From Caulobacter segnis (GTDB lineage: Bacteria; Pseudomonadota; Alphaproteobacteria; Caulobacterales; Caulobacteraceae), in the NCBI RefSeq assembly GCF_003243465.1, contig NZ_QFQZ01000009.1, positions 1-64,000 of the forward strand: a stretch of 64,000 nucleotides of DNA, in the 5' to 3' direction. The notes under the pieces are model-generated. The model was not told the DNA's origin and did not search any database. It worked only from the letters and a program-made list of their open reading frames with translations. Positions 40,004 through 49,864 of this stretch are shown here, one piece after another; position 1 is the first letter of the stretch, and every line of letters begins with the position of its first letter. The position numbers were made by a program, and so were the translations under genes.

Positions 40004-41533
40004 TCAGAGACGGGCCGTGACGGCCTTGGTTTCGAGATAGAGGTCCAGGCCCTCGCGGCCGAACTCGCGACCCCAGCCGGACTCCTTGTAGCCGCCGAAC
40101 GGGATGTTCGAGGCCACGGCGCCGTGGCAGTTGATCGAGACGTGGCCGGAGCGGATGCGGGCGGCCATGCGGTGGGCGGTCGAGAGGTCGCGCGTCCAGA
40201 CGCTGCCAGACAGGCCGAAGGGGCTGTCGTTCACCCGCCGCGCCAGGGCGTCCAGGTCCTCGTCGCCGAAGGTCTGGATAGACATGACGGGGCCGAAGAT
40301 TTCCTCGCGCCAAACCTTCATGTCCGGCTTGGTGCGGGTGAAGATGGTCGGCGGGACGAAGAAGCCGGGGCCGTCCAGCGGCGCGCCGCCCAGGACGAGC
40401 TCCGCGCCCGAGGCCTTGGCCTCCTCGATGCGCTGGAGGACGCGGGCCCGGTGCCCCGCCGAGATCAGCGGGCCGAACTGGTTGGTCGGGTCCAGGCCAT
40501 GGCCGACCTTCATCGCGCCGGCGAAGGCCTTGATGCGCTCGACCAGGGCGTCGTGGATCGTCTCGTGGACGAAGATGCGGGTGCCGGCCATACAGTTCTG
40601 GCCTTGCAGGAAGAAGGTCGCCATGGCGACGCCCGGACCGGCCAGATCAAGGTCCGCGTCCGCGAAGACCACCACAGGCGACTTGCCGCCTAGTTCCAGA
40701 GAGACCTTCTTCATGGTGGTCGCGGCTTCGCGCACGATCAGGCGGCCTACCTCGGTCGAGCCGGTGAAGGCGATCTTGTCGACGTCGGGATGAGCGACCA
40801 GCGCCGCGCCCGCGGTCTCGCCGCGACCGTTGACGACGTTGACCACGCCGTTCGGGAAGCCGGCCTCCTGGATCAGCTTGCCCAGGTGCAGGGCCGAAAG
40901 CGGCGTCTCCTCGGCGGGTTTGAGCACCACGGCGCAGCCGGCGGCCAGGGCCGGAGCCAGCTTTAGGCAGGCCATCGACAGCGGCACGTTCCAGGGGATG
41001 ATCTGGCCGACCACGCCCACGGCTTCGCGCGTCGTGTAGGTCAGGGCTTCGCCGCCGAAAGCCACCAGATGCTCGGGCGGGGCGGTGGTCGTACCCTCGA
41101 TCCGGCGGGCCGCGCCGGCGTAGTAGTCGATCAGGTCCACCGCGCCGTCGACGATCATCCGCGACAGCGCCGCGGGCATGCCGTTGTCCAGGATCTCCAG
41201 CTCGAAGAACAGATCGGCGTCGCGCGCGATCAGCTGCGCCAGGCGAGTCAGCAGGCGAGAGCGCTCAGCGCCGGTCGTGCGGCCCCAGGGGCCTTCGAAC
41301 GCACGCCGCGCCGCCGCGACCGCGCGGTCGATGTCCGAGGCGTCGCCGGCCGCGACCGAGGTCAGAACAAGGCCCGTGCCGGGGTCGACCGTCTCAATGC
41401 GCTCGCCCTTGGCGCCGTCCGTCCAGGCGCCGTCGATCAGCAGCCCGTGACGGGCCGAGAGGAAGGCCAGCGTGGCGGGGGCGGGCTTGTGACCGCCGAA
41501 GGGCTTGGCTTCCAGGGTGTCGGTCGTCGTCAC
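40004..41533 (-). CDS. Aldehyde dehydrogenase 3
   Basis: 509 aa from GTG 41533 (AGGA about 9 bases upstream). ALDH signatures: IPWNVPLSMACLKLAPALAAG, FTGSTEVGR, ELGGKSPVV (Glu), LQGQNCMAGTR (Cys). First gene of the two-gene ALDH operon; operator site 9 lies 108 bases upstream. Confidence 0.93.
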   Translation of the reverse strand: MTTTDTLEAKPFGGHKPAPATLAFLSARHGLLIDGAWTDGAKGERIETVDPGTGLVLTSVAAGDASDIDRAVAAARRAFEGPWGRTTGAERSRLLTRLAQLIARDADLFFELEILDNGMPAALSRMIVDGAVDLIDYYAGAARRIEGTTTAPPEHLVAFGGEALTYTTREAVGVVGQIIPWNVPLSMACLKLAPALAAGCAVVLKPAEETPLSALHLGKLIQEAGFPNGVVNVVNGRGETAGAALVAHPDVDKIAFTGSTEVGRLIVREAATTMKKVSLELGGKSPVVVFADADLDLAGPGVAMATFFLQGQNCMAGTRIFVHETIHDALVERIKAFAGAMKVGHGLDPTNQFGPLISAGHRARVLQRIEEAKASGAELVLGGAPLDGPGFFVPPTIFTRTKPDMKVWREEIFGPVMSIQTFGDEDLDALARRVNDSPFGLSGSVWTRDLSTAHRMAARIRSGHVSINCHGAVASNIPFGGYKESGWGREFGREGLDLYLETKAVTARL

Positions 41534-41640
41534 GTCGGACAGTCCTCTCAAAACTCACGCCGCGCCCAAACTCTTAATGCCCGGCGCGCGTGCGAGACCT
41601 TGGACAACCCTGGCGGACACGTAAGGGTCAGGACCGTCAA

Positions 41641-41657
41641 TGTTCGCAGCGCGAATA
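41641..41657. promoter_or_regulatory. Island operator site 9
   Basis: TGTTCGC-AGC-GCGAATA, 11 of 14 arm positions, upstream of the ALDH operon and divergent from the methyltransferase. Confidence 0.5.
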
Positions 41658-41739
41658 CGGCCTTAGCTTGGCCATATGCCCGAGTCGGCGACGTCTTTGG
41701 AATGATGGCGCCTCACCCTCCGAGCGGCGCTTGTCTTGG

Positions 41740-41756
41740 CGCTCGCCTAGTGGATA
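41740..41756. promoter_or_regulatory. Island operator site 10 (one good half)
   Basis: CGCTCGC-CTA-GTGGATA, 9 of 14 arm positions but with a CTA spacer as at sites 5 and 8, 81 bases before the methyltransferase ATG. Confidence 0.4.
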
Positions 41757-41836
41757 GTCCGGACATAGCCGTTGTTCCCACGCCCCCCAAGGCCAGTGTC
41801 AGCGGCACGGTATAGGCGGCGGGAGCGCGTATTCAG

Positions 41837-43045
41837 ATGCTCAACACATTCCAGCAGGCGCAGCACGACATGCTGCCGGTCGCGACGCCGGACGAGGCGT
41901 CGCGCCAGGAATTCACCAAGAGCCTGAAGCAATTCATTCAGTCCAGCATCCTGCCGGGCCTGGGTCCGGTCTACCGCGCCCGCGCCGCCAAGAAGTTCGA
42001 GGTCGAGACCGGTCGAGCGCCCGCCGATCGCCACGACATCCGCAAGGCGATGGTCCCCGACCCCTACTTCCAGCACTACGCGGCCGTGAACCGGATCAGC
42101 CAGGAGCTGCTGTGGGATTCGGTGATCGACAGCATTGACGCCCAACTCCCTGAGCTGAAGACCAAGGCTGAAGCCAATTCCGCCAAGAACGCCGGCAAGC
42201 TGGTCATTCCGGAGGATTTCAAGGTTCCGCGCTACGTCAGCGCCCTGGACATCCACTGCATGCCCGGCGGCTACGCCGGTCGTCCGGGCGGCGACTCGGT
42301 CGGTCTGGGCGTGCTCTATGACCGGGGCGTGTTCCTTTACGCCATGGGCTACACCGGGCCCGACAACGACGACATGGGTCGCTCGGTCTGCAACTACGTC
42401 AAGCGTCGCCTGGACGGCTTCTCGCCAAAGCGCATCCTCGACCTGGGCTGCACGGTCGGTCACTCGACCCTGCCGTACAAGGAGCTGTTCCCCGACGCCG
42501 AGGTGTGGGCGATGGACGTTGCGGAAGCCCAGGTCCGCTACGGCCACGCCCGGGCGGGCGCCATGGGCTATGACGTCAACTTCGTCCAAGGTAACGCCGA
42601 GGCGATCGATTTCCCGGACGATCATTTCGACCTGGTCGTCAGCCACATCCTGCTGCACGAGACCTCGGGCAAGGCCATGCCGAAGATCTTCAAGGAGTGT
42701 CATCGTGTGCTGACCAAGGGCGGCTTCATGATCCACGCCGACCTGCCGCCGTTCGACCTGATGGACCCGTTCACCCAGTTCATCCTGGACAACGAGACCT
42801 ACTACAACAACGAGCCTTTCTGGGGCGCGATGCGCGAGATGGACCAGATCCAGCTCGCCAAGGACGCCGGCTTCCCGGCCGAGACCATTCGCTTCGACAC
42901 CGCCCCGATGGCGGTGATGGAGTTCGCCCAGGCCGCCGACGGCTACAGCCAGGAGGCGGCCGAAGCCGTCAATGATCGCGAGTTCACCGCCGGTGAGTTC
43001 GCGCCGGGCGGGGGCTGGGAAGTCCTGATCGCCCAAAAGCTCTGA
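41837..43045 (+). CDS. Class I SAM-dependent methyltransferase with long N-terminal domain
   Basis: 402 aa. C-terminal Rossmann methyltransferase: motif I ILDLGCTVGHSTLPY near 200, VWAMDVAEAQVRYG, GNAEAIDFPDDHFDLVVSHILLHE (motif II-III). The glycine-rich loop reads GCTVG instead of GCGTG. The first ~170 residues are helical and not recognised. It may methylate or demethylate an aromatic intermediate. First gene of a three-gene operon with the 115-aa protein and the FAD oxidase. Confidence 0.85.
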   Translation: MLNTFQQAQHDMLPVATPDEASRQEFTKSLKQFIQSSILPGLGPVYRARAAKKFEVETGRAPADRHDIRKAMVPDPYFQHYAAVNRISQELLWDSVIDSIDAQLPELKTKAEANSAKNAGKLVIPEDFKVPRYVSALDIHCMPGGYAGRPGGDSVGLGVLYDRGVFLYAMGYTGPDNDDMGRSVCNYVKRRLDGFSPKRILDLGCTVGHSTLPYKELFPDAEVWAMDVAEAQVRYGHARAGAMGYDVNFVQGNAEAIDFPDDHFDLVVSHILLHETSGKAMPKIFKECHRVLTKGGFMIHADLPPFDLMDPFTQFILDNETYYNNEPFWGAMREMDQIQLAKDAGFPAETIRFDTAPMAVMEFAQAADGYSQEAAEAVNDREFTAGEFAPGGGWEVLIAQKL

Positions 43046-43060
43046 TCAATCGAGTACCCC

Positions 43061-43408
43061 ATGACCGATACGATGATCCGTAACGCCCAGGGCAAGCGTC
43101 CGGCGTTCTACGAGACGCCCCCGCTCGACCAGATGATGTCGATGATCATGGTCCTGGCCGAGGAAGTCTCGGTGCTGGCCGATCATGTCGACTCGCTGGA
43201 GCGCGTCGCCAAGGACAAGGGCCTGGACCTGGCCGAGGGCGTGAGGACGCTGAAGCTGGACCAGGCCGCGCTGGAGGCCCGCGAGGCGCGCCGCCAGGCG
43301 TTCTTGTCGCGCCTGTTCTATCTGATGCGCAAAGAAGCCGCCGAAGCCGCGGCCCACGAAACCGCCGACGGCTTCATCCAGACGATCGAAGAGATCGCGG
43401 TCCGATGA
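43061..43408 (+). CDS. Hypothetical helical protein (115 aa)
   Basis: 115 aa, charged, predicted coiled coil (MIMVLAEEVSVLADHVDSLERVAKDKG...LEAREARRQAFLSRLFYLMRKEAAEAA). 15 bases after the methyltransferase; its TGA overlaps the ATG of the FAD oxidase. No family recognised. Its fixed place between two enzymes suggests a small subunit or assembly partner. Confidence 0.75.
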   Translation: MTDTMIRNAQGKRPAFYETPPLDQMMSMIMVLAEEVSVLADHVDSLERVAKDKGLDLAEGVRTLKLDQAALEAREARRQAFLSRLFYLMRKEAAEAAAHETADGFIQTIEEIAVR

Positions 43409-44976
43409 GCGCCAAGACCGCCGCGTCGCTGGTCGACGCCCTGGTCGCGGTCGTCGGCGCTGAAAACGTGCGACGCGGACCCGAGGCCGCCGCGCTCTAC
43501 ACCGACGTTTTCCGCGCGCAGGCGGAGCCGATCGCGGTGGTGCGCCCCACCAGCGTCGAAGCGCTGCAGGCCGTCGTGCGAACGGCGGCCGAGGCGGGAA
43601 CCCCGATCAACGTCCGCGGCGGCGGCGCGTCCTATACCGACGGCTATACACCTTCGAAGCAGAGCCAGATCCTGCTCGACCTGGGCGGGTTGGACCGCAT
43701 CGTCGAGATCAACGAGACCGATGGCTATGTCACCGTCGAGACGGGGGTCACCTGGGCCAGGCTGAAGGCCGAGCTGGACGCGCGCGGTCTGCGCACGCCG
43801 TTCTGGGGACCGTTCTCGGGCTTGATGGCCACGGTCGGCGGCTCGATGTCGCAGAACTCGATCAGCCATGGCTCGGGCGCCTACGGCATTTCCGCCGGCT
43901 CGGCCCTGGCGATCGACGTGGTGGCCACCGACGGCGCGCTGGTCCGCACGGGTTCGGCGATCAACGGCGGCGCGCCGTTTTCGCGCAACTACGGACCTGA
44001 CCTGACCGGCCTGTTCACCGGCGACTGCGGCGCCCTGGGCGTCAAGGCGCGCATCACCCTGCCGCTGCTCAAGGTTCGTCCGGCGCACCGTCCGATCTCG
44101 TTCGCCTTCGCCGACTTCGCCTCGATGCATGAGGCCCTGCGCCTCGTGGCGGCCGAACGCCTGGAGGACACCAGCTTCATCCTCGACGGCGCGCTGTCCC
44201 AGGGACAGATCGCCCGCCAGGACCGGGCCGGCGACCTCCTGGGCCTGGCGCTGTCGATCCTGAAGTCCTCGCCGTCGCTGGCGGCGGGCGTTGGTCAGCT
44301 GCTCGGCGGCGCGCTCAGCGCCCGCAAGCACATCGCGACCTCGGCCTACATGATCCACTACATCGTCGAGGGCGTCGACGACACGGAGGTCAAGGCCCGA
44401 CTGCACCGCATCCGCCAGATCGCGACGCCCCACGGCCGAGAGATTCCCGCCACCGTGCCCGCCGTCGTGCGCGGCATGCCCTTCGCGCCGTTCTACAACG
44501 TGCTCGGCCCAAACGGTGAGCGCTGGGTCCCGGTCCACGGGATCTTCCCGCACTCCAAGGGCAAGGCGGTCAACGCCGCCCTGGTCGCCTTCTTCGCCGA
44601 GCGTCAGGTAGACATGAAGCGCCTCGGGATCTGGAAGGGCGAGATGTTCTCGACGGTCGGCTCGGGCGGCCTGCTCTACGAGTTGGCCCTGTACTGGCCG
44701 GACGCGATCTCGGCCTATCACGAGGCCTATGTCCCGGCGGACTATCTGGCCGCCCTGCCGCGCCATCCTGACAACCCCGAAGCCCGCGCCTATGCCCACA
44801 AGCTGAAGGCCGACCTGGTCGCGCTCTTCGACGCCCACGGCTCGATCTACTACCAGCTGGGCCGGGCCTATCCTTATGCGGGCGTGGTGCAGGGCGAGGC
44901 GCTGGACCTGGTCCGCGCCGTGAAGGCCCGGATGGATCCGAAGGGCTTGCTGGCGCCTGGCGTGCTGGGCCTCTAG
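43405..44976 (+). CDS. FAD-linked oxidase (VAO/GlcD type)
   Basis: 523 aa. FAD-binding PCMH domain at the N-terminus: VVRPTSVEALQAVVRTAAEAGTPINVRGGGASYTDGYTP, VTVETGVTWARLKAELDARG, GGSMSQNSISHGSGAYG, LFTGDCGALGVKARITL. The C-terminal cap ends KARMDPKGLLAPGVLGL, as in VAO-type oxidases (vanillyl-alcohol oxidase, p-cresol hydroxylase, D-lactate dehydrogenase). It may oxidise a benzylic or alpha-hydroxy position. Confidence 0.9.
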   Translation: MSAKTAASLVDALVAVVGAENVRRGPEAAALYTDVFRAQAEPIAVVRPTSVEALQAVVRTAAEAGTPINVRGGGASYTDGYTPSKQSQILLDLGGLDRIVEINETDGYVTVETGVTWARLKAELDARGLRTPFWGPFSGLMATVGGSMSQNSISHGSGAYGISAGSALAIDVVATDGALVRTGSAINGGAPFSRNYGPDLTGLFTGDCGALGVKARITLPLLKVRPAHRPISFAFADFASMHEALRLVAAERLEDTSFILDGALSQGQIARQDRAGDLLGLALSILKSSPSLAAGVGQLLGGALSARKHIATSAYMIHYIVEGVDDTEVKARLHRIRQIATPHGREIPATVPAVVRGMPFAPFYNVLGPNGERWVPVHGIFPHSKGKAVNAALVAFFAERQVDMKRLGIWKGEMFSTVGSGGLLYELALYWPDAISAYHEAYVPADYLAALPRHPDNPEARAYAHKLKADLVALFDAHGSIYYQLGRAYPYAGVVQGEALDLVRAVKARMDPKGLLAPGVLGL

Positions 44977-44997
44977 CCCTCGAACCGATGCAGCCGA

Positions 44998-45030
44998 AAG
45001 GGTCGCGGGTCATGCTCGCGGCCCTTTTTT
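44998..45030 (+). terminator. Intrinsic terminator
   Basis: AAGGGTCGCG...CGCGGCCCTT hairpin followed by a T-run after the FAD oxidase gene. Confidence 0.8.
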
Positions 45031-45083
45031 CTTTGGGCGGCGCGACCTTGAAATGGGCGCCTGGCGGTCTTCCGTCACCCGTT

Positions 45084-45100
45084 CTTCCGCGTGGCGGATA
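45084..45100. promoter_or_regulatory. Island operator site 11
   Basis: CTTCCGC-GTG-GCGGATA, 12 of 14 arm positions, 111 bases upstream of the hydantoinase A start. Confidence 0.55.
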
Positions 45101-45210
45101 GTCATGCGGCGTGCGTTGGCGCGGCGCGGTGGGGTTGCGTTTTCTAGCGCCCGAAGCGCGGCGCCATGCTCCGCGCGATGTTCAAGTTCGCGGATCTTCG
45201 GAGCGCCGGA

Positions 45211-47259
45211 ATGACCTACAGATTGGGTGTCGACGTGGGCGGCACGTTCACCGACCTGCTGCTCCTCGAGGAGGAAACCGGCGCGTTCTGGCGGCACAAG
45301 ACGCCGTCGACGCCGGCCGACAGCTCGGTGGGCATCCTCAACGGCGTCGAGGCGATCTGCCAGAAGGCGGGAATCACGCCGGCCGACATCGAGGTGTTCC
45401 TGCATGGCACCACGGTCGCGACCAACGCGGTCCTGGAAGGCAAGGGCGCGCGCGTCGGCCTGATCGTCGCCCAGGGCTATCGCCAGATCATGCAGATCGC
45501 CCGCAGCTTCGTGCCGGGCGGCCTGGCCGGTTGGATCGTTTGGCCCAAGCCCAAGCCTCTGGCGGCTCTGCTGGACACCTACGAGGTCGGTGGGCGCATG
45601 GACGCCCAGGGCAATGAACTGACGCCGCTGAACGAGGGCGAGGTCCGCGCCGCGCTCGAGAAGCTCAAGGCGCAAGGCGTCGAGGCCATCACCGTCTCGC
45701 TCATGAACGCCTATCTGAACGGCGTGCACGAGAAGCGCATCGGCGAGCTGGCCGCCGAGATCCTGCCCAACGCCCCGGTGTCGCTGAGCCACGAGGTCCT
45801 GCCGGAGATGCAGGAGTACGAACGCACCCTGACCACGGTCGCCAACGCCGCCGTGCGCCCGATCGTCAGCCGCTATGTCAGCAACCTGCGCGGCAAGCTG
45901 CGGTCGGCGGGCATGGCGGGCAAGCTGTCGCTTCTCCGCTCGGACGGCGGTTTGATGTCGTCGGAGAAGTCCGAGGAGCATCCCGTCGCCCTGCTGATGT
46001 CTGGTCCCGCCGGCGGCGTCACCGGCGCCCTGTGGGTCGGCAAGAACGCGGGGATCAAGAACATCCTGACCCTGGACGTCGGCGGCACCTCGACCGACGT
46101 GGCGCTGATCGAGAACCTGGAGGCGCGCCGCGTGCGCACCACCGAGGTCGGTCACCTGTCGGTCCGCGCTTCTGCTCTGGACGTCAAGACGGTCGGCGCG
46201 GGCGGCGGCTCCATCGCCTATGTGCCGGAGCTCACCAAGGCGTTGCGCGTCGGCCCGCAATCGGCCGGCGCCGTGCCGGGCCCAGTGGCCTACGGCAAGG
46301 GCGGCGAGCTGCCGACCGTCACCGACGCCAATGTCGTGCTGGGCTATCTGCCCGAGGCCCTGTTGGGCGGCACGTTCAAGCTGGACCGCGAGGGCGCCAA
46401 GCAGGCCGTCCAGACGATCGCCGACGCCCTGGGCATCGGCCTGTTCGAGGCCGCGCGCGGCATCATCGACATCGTCAACGAGAACATGTTCGGCGCGCTG
46501 CGCATGATCTCCGTTCAGCAGGGCTATGACCCGCGTGACTTCGCGGTCATGGGCTTCGGCGGCGCGGGGCCGTTGCACGTCAACGCCGTGGCCAAGCTGA
46601 TGAACAGCTGGCCGGCGATCTCGCCGGTCTCGCCGGGCGTGCTGTGCGCCCTGGGCGACGCGACCACCCGGATGCGCACCGAGACCGCCCGCTCGTTCTC
46701 CAAGCGCGTCGGGGACACCTCGCAGGAAGAGGTCATCGCCCTGCTGGACGAGATGGCGGCCCAGACGCGCGGCGAGCTGCTGGCCGACGGCGTGCCGGAG
46801 GCCCAGATCGTCAGCCAGTTCGAGATCGACGTCCGCTACGAGGGCCAGGCCTTCGAGGTCCCGCTGTCGATCGACGCCGAGACTCTGCGCAAGGATGGCC
46901 TGAAGGGCGTCACCGACCGCTTCGACGCCGAGCACAAGCGCCTCTTCACGTTCAACATGGACACCCCGCACGAGCTGGTGAACCTGCGCGCCGTGGCCAT
47001 GGGCGCAGCGCTGGATCTGCCGGCCGCCCAGCTGCCGGTGGGCGATGGCCATCCGTCGGACGCCAAGATCCGCGACCACGAGCTGTGGATGGACGGCAAG
47101 GTGCATCCGGCGGTCATCTATGATCGCGCCAAGCTCAAGCAGGGCGACGTCATCCCGGGTCCGGCGATCGTGATCGAGATGGACTCCACGACGCTCATCG
47201 AGCTGGGCTGCGTCGGCAAGGTCGACGCGGTCGGCAACATCCTGATCAATCTGGCCTAA
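45211..47259 (+). CDS. Hydantoinase/oxoprolinase family subunit A (HyuA-like)
   Basis: 682 aa from ATG 45211, GGAG seven bases upstream. N-terminal ATP-binding MTYRLGVDVGGTFTDLLLLEEETG and GTTVATNAVLEGKGA, central DVGGTSTDVALI, then GFGGAGPLHVNAVAK. ATP-dependent activation of a cyclic amide (hydantoin, 5-oxoproline) or a ketone for carboxylation, in complex with subunit B downstream. First gene of the HyuA-HyuB-isochorismatase operon. Confidence 0.93.
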   Translation: MTYRLGVDVGGTFTDLLLLEEETGAFWRHKTPSTPADSSVGILNGVEAICQKAGITPADIEVFLHGTTVATNAVLEGKGARVGLIVAQGYRQIMQIARSFVPGGLAGWIVWPKPKPLAALLDTYEVGGRMDAQGNELTPLNEGEVRAALEKLKAQGVEAITVSLMNAYLNGVHEKRIGELAAEILPNAPVSLSHEVLPEMQEYERTLTTVANAAVRPIVSRYVSNLRGKLRSAGMAGKLSLLRSDGGLMSSEKSEEHPVALLMSGPAGGVTGALWVGKNAGIKNILTLDVGGTSTDVALIENLEARRVRTTEVGHLSVRASALDVKTVGAGGGSIAYVPELTKALRVGPQSAGAVPGPVAYGKGGELPTVTDANVVLGYLPEALLGGTFKLDREGAKQAVQTIADALGIGLFEAARGIIDIVNENMFGALRMISVQQGYDPRDFAVMGFGGAGPLHVNAVAKLMNSWPAISPVSPGVLCALGDATTRMRTETARSFSKRVGDTSQEEVIALLDEMAAQTRGELLADGVPEAQIVSQFEIDVRYEGQAFEVPLSIDAETLRKDGLKGVTDRFDAEHKRLFTFNMDTPHELVNLRAVAMGAALDLPAAQLPVGDGHPSDAKIRDHELWMDGKVHPAVIYDRAKLKQGDVIPGPAIVIEMDSTTLIELGCVGKVDAVGNILINLA

Positions 47260-47273
47260 GGGGAGGGACGACC

Positions 47274-49148
47274 ATGCCCGCGCGGATCATCCAATCCAAC
47301 GAGACCCCCTTCAACAAGGTCACCGTCGACCCGGTAACCCTGGAGGTGATCGAGAACGCCCTGCGCAACGCCCGTATCGAGATGGACGCCACCCTGGTGC
47401 GCACCGCCATGTCGCCGGGCATCCGCGAGCAAGGCGACGCCTTCCCGCTGATCGCCGACCACAAGGGCCGGATGATCGTCGGCCAGTTCGGCTCGTACAT
47501 CGGCCCGTTCCTCGAGGGCTTCGAGGGCACGGTCGAGGAGGGCGACATGATCTTCCTGTCGGACCCGTATTCGGTCGGCGGGGCGATCAGCCACTCCAAC
47601 GACTGGCTGGTGCTGCTGCCGGTGTTCAAGGACGGCCGCCTGCTGGCCTACACCTCGATGTTCGGGCACCAGTCCGACATTGGCGGCAAGGTCGTCGGTT
47701 CGATGCCGATCGACGCCCGCTCGATCTTCGAGGAGGGCGTGCGCATCCCGCCCGTGAAGATCTGGAAGAAGGGCGAATACAACGAGGACCTGATCAAGCT
47801 GATCATGCACCAGACCCGCAAGCCGGACTGGTGCTCGGCCGACCTGAACGCCCTGATCGCCTCGTGCCGCGTGGCCGCGCGCCGGGTGATCGAGCTGGCC
47901 GGCCGCTTCGGCGACGACGTTTACACCTCGGCCTGCGAGGAACTGCTGGCCCGCAACCATCGCGCCATGGAGCACCTGATCGCCACCTCGATCGGCGAGG
48001 CCCCGGTCAGCTTCGAGGACTATGTCTGCGACGACGGCCTGGGCTACGGCCCGTACAAGATCAAGTGCACGATGTGGCGCGAGGGCGGCAAGGTCCACCT
48101 GGACTTCACCGGCACCGATCCGCAGAGCCAGGCCTCGATCAACTTCTTCCTGAACGAGAACATGCTGCGCATGTTCTTCGGCATCTACATGATCATGGTC
48201 TTCGACCCGCAGATCCTGTTCAACGACGGGTTCTACGACCTGATCGAGGTGCACATTCCGGAGGGTTCGCTGCTCAAGCCGAAGTTCCCGGCCGCCCTGT
48301 CGGGCCGCACCCACGCCCTGGGCCGCATCTTCGACATCCTGGGCGGCCTGCTGGGCCAGAAGACGCCCGAATTCCTGTGCGCCGCCGGCTTCTCGTCGTC
48401 GCCGCACCTGTTCTATTCGGGCTTCGACGCCAAGGGGAAATGGTTCCAGCTGTTCCAGATCGGCTTCGGCGGCATCCCCGGCAAGCCTATGGGCGACGGG
48501 CCCGACGGCCATTCGCTGTGGCCGGGCTTCACCAACGTGCCCAACGAGTTCCTGGAGCGCTACTTTCCGCTGATCATTGAGCGCTACGAGACCGTGCCGG
48601 ACTCCGGCGGCCCGGGCCTGCACCGCGGCGGCAACGGCATCCAGATGACCTACAAGTTCCTGGAGAAGGGCACGATCGCCATCCACGACGACCGCTGGTT
48701 CACCGTCCCCTGGGGCGTGAACGGCGGCGAGCCGGGCGCCCGCGCCCGCAAAATCCTGGAGAAGGCCGACGGGACCAGCCAGGTCGTGGGCAACAAGGTC
48801 GAGGACCTCGAGGTCGAGGCCGGCGATCGCCTGCACTTCATCACCTGGGGCGGCGGCGGTTGGGGCGACCCGCTGGAACGCGAACCGGCGCTGGTGGCGC
48901 TGGAGGTCGAGCAGGGCCTGGTCACGGTCGATGGCGCGCGCCGCTATGGCGTGGTGCTGAAGGACGGACAGGTCGACGCCTCGGCCACCGAGGGTCTGCG
49001 GGCCAAGATCCGCGCCGAGCGCCCCGCCCCGTCGGGTCCGTTCAACTTCGGGCCGGATATCGAGACCCTGCGCGCCAACTGCCTGGCCGAAACGGGTCTG
49101 CCCGCGCCGAAGAAGCCGGTGGCCCTGCGCCACACGGCGGCGGCTTAA
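47274..49148 (+). CDS. Hydantoinase/oxoprolinase family subunit B (HyuB-like)
   Basis: 624 aa, strong GGGGAGG before ATG 47274. HyuB core: DPVTLEVIENALRNARIEMDATLVRTAMSPGIREQGDAFPLIAD, ISHSNDWLVLLPVF, FGHQSDIGG, LSGRTHALGRIFDILGG and the end region GGGGWGDPLEREP. Catalyses the hydrolytic (or carboxylating) step with subunit A. Confidence 0.94.
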   Translation: MPARIIQSNETPFNKVTVDPVTLEVIENALRNARIEMDATLVRTAMSPGIREQGDAFPLIADHKGRMIVGQFGSYIGPFLEGFEGTVEEGDMIFLSDPYSVGGAISHSNDWLVLLPVFKDGRLLAYTSMFGHQSDIGGKVVGSMPIDARSIFEEGVRIPPVKIWKKGEYNEDLIKLIMHQTRKPDWCSADLNALIASCRVAARRVIELAGRFGDDVYTSACEELLARNHRAMEHLIATSIGEAPVSFEDYVCDDGLGYGPYKIKCTMWREGGKVHLDFTGTDPQSQASINFFLNENMLRMFFGIYMIMVFDPQILFNDGFYDLIEVHIPEGSLLKPKFPAALSGRTHALGRIFDILGGLLGQKTPEFLCAAGFSSSPHLFYSGFDAKGKWFQLFQIGFGGIPGKPMGDGPDGHSLWPGFTNVPNEFLERYFPLIIERYETVPDSGGPGLHRGGNGIQMTYKFLEKGTIAIHDDRWFTVPWGVNGGEPGARARKILEKADGTSQVVGNKVEDLEVEAGDRLHFITWGGGGWGDPLEREPALVALEVEQGLVTVDGARRYGVVLKDGQVDASATEGLRAKIRAERPAPSGPFNFGPDIETLRANCLAETGLPAPKKPVALRHTAAA

Positions 49149-49157
49149 GGAGAGCGC

Positions 49158-49793
49158 ATGAGCCAGGAAGAGCTCAAGGCCAACTATGCCGGCGCGTTCG
49201 ACGGCCGGCTGCCGTTCGGCCAGCGGCCGGCGCTGCTGATCGTCGACGTCGTGGTCGCCTATCTGCGGCCCGGCTCGCCTCTCTATGATCCAGCCTTCCA
49301 GGTCGCTCTGGAGTCGAACGAGCGGCTGGTCGCCGCCGCTCGCAAGGCTGGCGCGCCTGTGGTCTTTACCAACGTGGTGTACGCCATGGGCGGTCGCGAC
49401 GGGGGGCTGTTCTATCGCAAGGTGCCGGCTCTGAAGGCCTTCCAGGCCGGTTCGCCGGACGGCGCCTTCCCCGACACCCTGCAGCCGGAGCCGGGCGAGG
49501 TGGTGGTCAACAAGCAGTACGCCTCGGCCTTCTTCGGCACGTCGCTGGCCTCGACCCTGACGGCCATGGGGATCGACAGCCTGCTGATCACGGGCTTCTC
49601 GACCTCGGGCTGCGTGCGGGCCACGGGGCTGGACGCCCTGCAGCACGGCTTTGTTCCCTACGTCGTTCGGGAGGCCTGCGGCGATCGGCACCCGGGACCG
49701 CATGAGGCCAATCTGTTCGACCTGCAGGCCAAGTACGCCGAGGTCGTCAGCGAGGCCGAGGCCATCGCGCTGCTCGGTCAGGTCGGCGGCTAG
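49158..49793 (+). CDS. Isochorismatase-family amidohydrolase (maleamate-amidase-like)
   Basis: 211 aa, GGAG before ATG 49158. Catalytic triad Asp in LLIVDVVVAY, Lys in NKQYASAF, Cys in STSGCVRATGLDA, with the usual cis-peptide region. Family members include nicotinamidase, N-carbamoylsarcosine amidase and maleamate amidase. After the hydantoinase it could remove ammonia or a carbamoyl group. Confidence 0.9.
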   Translation: MSQEELKANYAGAFDGRLPFGQRPALLIVDVVVAYLRPGSPLYDPAFQVALESNERLVAAARKAGAPVVFTNVVYAMGGRDGGLFYRKVPALKAFQAGSPDGAFPDTLQPEPGEVVVNKQYASAFFGTSLASTLTAMGIDSLLITGFSTSGCVRATGLDALQHGFVPYVVREACGDRHPGPHEANLFDLQAKYAEVVSEAEAIALLGQVGG

Positions 49794-49813
49794 AGCTCTA
49801 ACCTCCGCACAGA

Positions 49814-49846
49814 AAAGGGGCGGCCTTCGCGGGCCGCCCCTTTCCT
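49814..49846. terminator. Bidirectional intrinsic terminator
   Basis: GGGGCGGCC/GGCCGCCCC stem, six-base loop, flanked by AAAA and TTTCCTTT, between the converging isochorismatase and amine-oxidase genes. Confidence 0.88.
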
Positions 49847-49864
49847 TTGGCTTGGGCTCGGGCC

